Source: Siphonodentalium dalli (Eukaryota > Mollusca > Scaphopoda > Gadilida > Siphonodentaliidae). Taken from it: a DNA stretch of 64,000 bases. The notes under the pieces were generated by a model. The model had not been told where the DNA came from, ran no database searches, and saw only the letters and a program-made list of their open reading frames with translations. Position numbers and translations under genes: made by a program. Location of the stretch: positions 263,043,863 through 263,107,862 of the forward strand of contig CP136064.1 of the NCBI GenBank assembly GCA_032622095.1, given 5' to 3'. Positions 61,921-64,000 of this stretch are shown piece by piece; the first letter of the stretch is position 1, and each line of letters starts with the position of its first letter.

Positions 61921-62830
61921 ACCGTACACTAACTCCGATGGTGAGCGCAGGTCTAACGTGCCTCCCTCTCGGGACGACTGAACCGTACACTGACTCCGAT
62001 GGTGAGTGCAGATCTAACGTGCCTCCCCTCGGGACTACTGAACTGTACACTGACTCCAATGGTAAGTGCAGATCTAACGTGCCTACCATCGGGACGACTG
62101 AACCATACACTGACTCCGATGGTGAGTGCAGATCTAACGTGCTTCCCCTCGGGGCGACTGAACCGTACACTGACTCCGATGGTGAGTGCAGATCTAACGT
62201 GCCTCCCCTCGGGACGACTGAACCGTACACTAACTCCGATGGTGAGCGCAGGTCTAACGTGCCTCCCTCTCGGGACGACTGAACCGTACACTGACTCCGA
62301 TGGTGAGTGCAGATCTAACGTGCCTCCCCTCGGGACTACTGAACTGTACACTGACTCCAATAGTGAGTGCAGATCTAACGCGCCTCCCTCTCGGGACGAC
62401 TGAACCGTACACTGACTCCGATGGTGAGTGCAGATCTAACGTGCCTCCCCTCGGGACGACTGAACCGTACACTAACTCCGATGGTGAGCGCAGGTCTAAC
62501 GTGCCTCCCTCTCGGGACGACTGAACCGTACACTGACTCCGATGGTGAGTGCAGATCTAACGTGCCTCCCCTCGGGACGACTGAACTGTACACTGACTCC
62601 AATGGTAAGTGCAGATCTAACGTGCCTACCCTCGGGACGACTGAACCATACACTGACTCCGATGGTGAGTGCAGATCTAACGTGCCTCCCCTCGGGGCGA
62701 CTGAACCGTACACTGACTCCGATGGTGAGCGCAGATCTAACGTTCCTCCCCTCGGGACGACTGAACCGTACACTGACTCCAATGGTGAATGCAGATCTAA
62801 CGTGCCTCCCATCGGGACCATTGCAGTCGA
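61734..62830 (+). repeat. 60/61-bp minisatellite at or across the exon end
   Basis: About 18 units of 'gactgaaccgtacactgact', 'ccgatggtgagtgcagatct', 'aacgtgcctcccctcgggac'. Most units are 60 bp; five (starting near 61854, 61915, 62216, 62337 and 62458) are 61 bp through an extra base in the 'cctccc(t)ctcggg' tract. Each unit contains the donor-like 'atg|gtgagt' and an acceptor-like 'gtgcag'. The last frame is open to 62874-62876. Confidence 0.9.
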
Positions 62831-63057
62831 CAAATTTGGACGCAAGTGGGAATACATACAAAACTGTTCACGCTAAATACTGCATGGTTGAAATATTAAG
62901 CTACCAGAACAATTTCAGACATGTGTCAGACATGTTATTTCCAAATATTGAAAATTCCCCCTGTCATCTCGTCCATATGTGAATGTAATGGGGAGGTTGT
63001 GCTTGTAGTATGTAGCTTGTGGCTTGTCGCTTGTAACTTGTGAGTTATACTTGTCAT
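62831..63057. other. Sequence after the minisatellite, nothing recognised
   Basis: Contains a short 'cttgtagtatgtagcttgtg' type repeat (63000-63050). No exon or polyadenylation context can be assigned with confidence. Confidence 0.35.
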
Positions 63058-63445
63058 ATTTAAAGGCAAGGATGGCCTTCGCGTTCGGCATTTCTGTTAA
63101 AATGGTCATTTCCGTTAAAACCGCCATAAACAGAAAGAATATTAACATAATTATATACAGACTGTGTTCTTATAGCAATCATAAATATCGCGCAAATAGT
63201 ATGTTATTGTCAGGTTAGTACGCTTTGTTATGTTAACAAAATCCGAAAATGTTACAGAACCTGCCTTTTGTTTACATAACAAAGCGTACAAACATGACAA
63301 TGACATACTATTTACACGATATTTATGATTGGTATAAGAATGAAATATGTCTATATTTTAATATACTTTCTGTTTATGGCAGTTTTAAGTGACTATGTTA
63401 ACTGCACGCCCTCCGCGAAGTCCACCCGTGCCTTTAAACTACCAA
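63058..63445. mobile_element. Foldback element, ~190-bp arms
   Basis: Outer arms 'ttaaaggcaaggatggcctt' and 'cccgtgcctttaa' are inverted, followed inward by 'taaaaccgccataaacagaa' / 'ttctgtttatggcagtttta', then 'atagtatgttattgtca' / 'tgacaatgacatactat', then 'gtacgctttgttatgt' / 'acataacaaagcgtac'. Nearly the whole element is one hairpin. Confidence 0.85.
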
Positions 63446-63479
63446 TTTCGGTAGATGTTCGATTATATACAAGGTTCAT

Positions 63480-63775
63480 TCTAATTTGGAGATTATAACA
63501 CAGGTAATGATCCCTTTCTATATAAAATTGATTACCCACCCAGTTATACACGTATATATTGGAATGAAATATTATTCAATTGAAGGGGTGTCCGGGGAAA
63601 TGAGCAGACGACAAATAAAGGAAAATATAATAACAAGCTGCAGAAGGATTCCTATTGATTGGTTGGAAATGTTCGAATAATAAGTTCATATTGTCGAACT
63701 TATTATCTGAACCATCCTAAGGGAACTACACACCAATGAGTATCCAGTGAAGAAATGGTTAAAATAAAATTTATA
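63480..63775. mobile_element. Family G MITE, long copy
   Basis: Left 'attacccacccagttataca', hairpin 'cgaataataagttca' / 'gaacttattatctga', then 'cctaagggaactacacacca', ending 'aaatggtta'. The 64-codon ORF inside is incidental. Confidence 0.6.
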
Positions 63776-64000
63776 ACTCAACGGATTGTCACAATTTTAT
63801 CGAACTTCAACATCTATAGGGTCACCCCTTTAACAACCACACTCATTACAATACTGCCAAAGTTTTTTTCGAAATCGGTGTAACGAAATGTTCCCATTGT
63901 CGTTTTGATATATTGTCATTTACGCTGAAAGTGTTGTCTTCGTAAGTTGTTCCAAGCGCTATCTATCCTGAAAACGCACTAAACTACGAAATAACCGTGT
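63776..64000. other. End of window, nothing recognised
   Basis: AT-rich, no supported feature. Confidence 0.3.

Overview
The window looks like nuclear DNA of an intron-rich, AT-rich animal, most likely a marine invertebrate; a mollusc is plausible, but the sequence alone does not settle this. Long uninterrupted ORFs are absent except inside tandem arrays. Short coding islands sit between consensus GT...AG splice sites, and most of the DNA is minisatellite, palindromic or MITE-like repeat, with a few decayed non-LTR retrotransposon pieces. Nothing suggests a bacterial or viral genome, and there is no CRISPR array or rRNA.

The main content is a chain of eleven plus-strand exons that can be joined in frame: 2344-2571, 3594-3782, 15142-15369, 26254-26439, 32172-32366, 43825-44046, 47295-47479, 53311-53434, 57832-57954, 58733-58795 and 61541 onward. 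All ten junctions match in phase: nine are phase 1, and the one between 47479 and 53311 is phase 0. Joined, they encode the C-terminal half of one C-type lectin-like domain (CTLD), a complete CTLD1, a Thr-rich mucin-like linker, a complete CTLD2, a complete CTLD3 built from three exons, a short linker, and a chitin-binding type 2 (peritrophin-A/CBM14) domain followed by 20-residue repeats. This looks like a secreted or cell-surface lectin that could bind chitin or glycans, as in invertebrate immunity, gut lining or shell matrix. The first exon carries only half a CTLD, so the gene probably begins upstream of the window. The three complete CTLDs lack clear EPN/QPD and WND calcium-site motifs, so classic calcium-dependent sugar binding is doubtful.

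Layout: 1-3.1 kb, an exon inside a 1.9-kb segment that is duplicated at 13.8-15.8 kb; 3.6-15.1 kb, CTLD1 split by an 11.4-kb intron filled with a 7.5-kb array of 49-bp units; 15.4-26.3 kb, an intron with a 6.2-kb array of 27-bp units and a 1-kb array of 64-bp units that stops at the splice acceptor of the linker exon; 26.4-32.2 kb, an intron with 39-bp and 32-bp arrays, MITEs and a hAT-like element; 32.4-43.8 kb, the intron splitting CTLD2, with microsatellites, a MITE and a 5.1-kb long inverted repeat around a tandem-repeat core; 44.0-47.3 kb, a 40-bp array and a MITE; 47.5-53.3 kb, CTLD3's first intron with a SINE-like element and an unassigned minus-strand ORF; 53.4-61.5 kb, small exons among MITEs and hairpins; 61.5-64 kb, the CBM14 exon running into a 60/61-bp minisatellite, then foldback elements.

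The most unusual feature is a roughly 68-bp near-perfect palindrome that recurs about 14 times inside elements whose terminal inverted repeats are otherwise different (at least three end types plus solo copies). The exons themselves are intact, so the gene appears to tolerate introns that are mostly selfish or satellite DNA. All splice and family calls were made by eye and have not been checked by alignment or RNA data.
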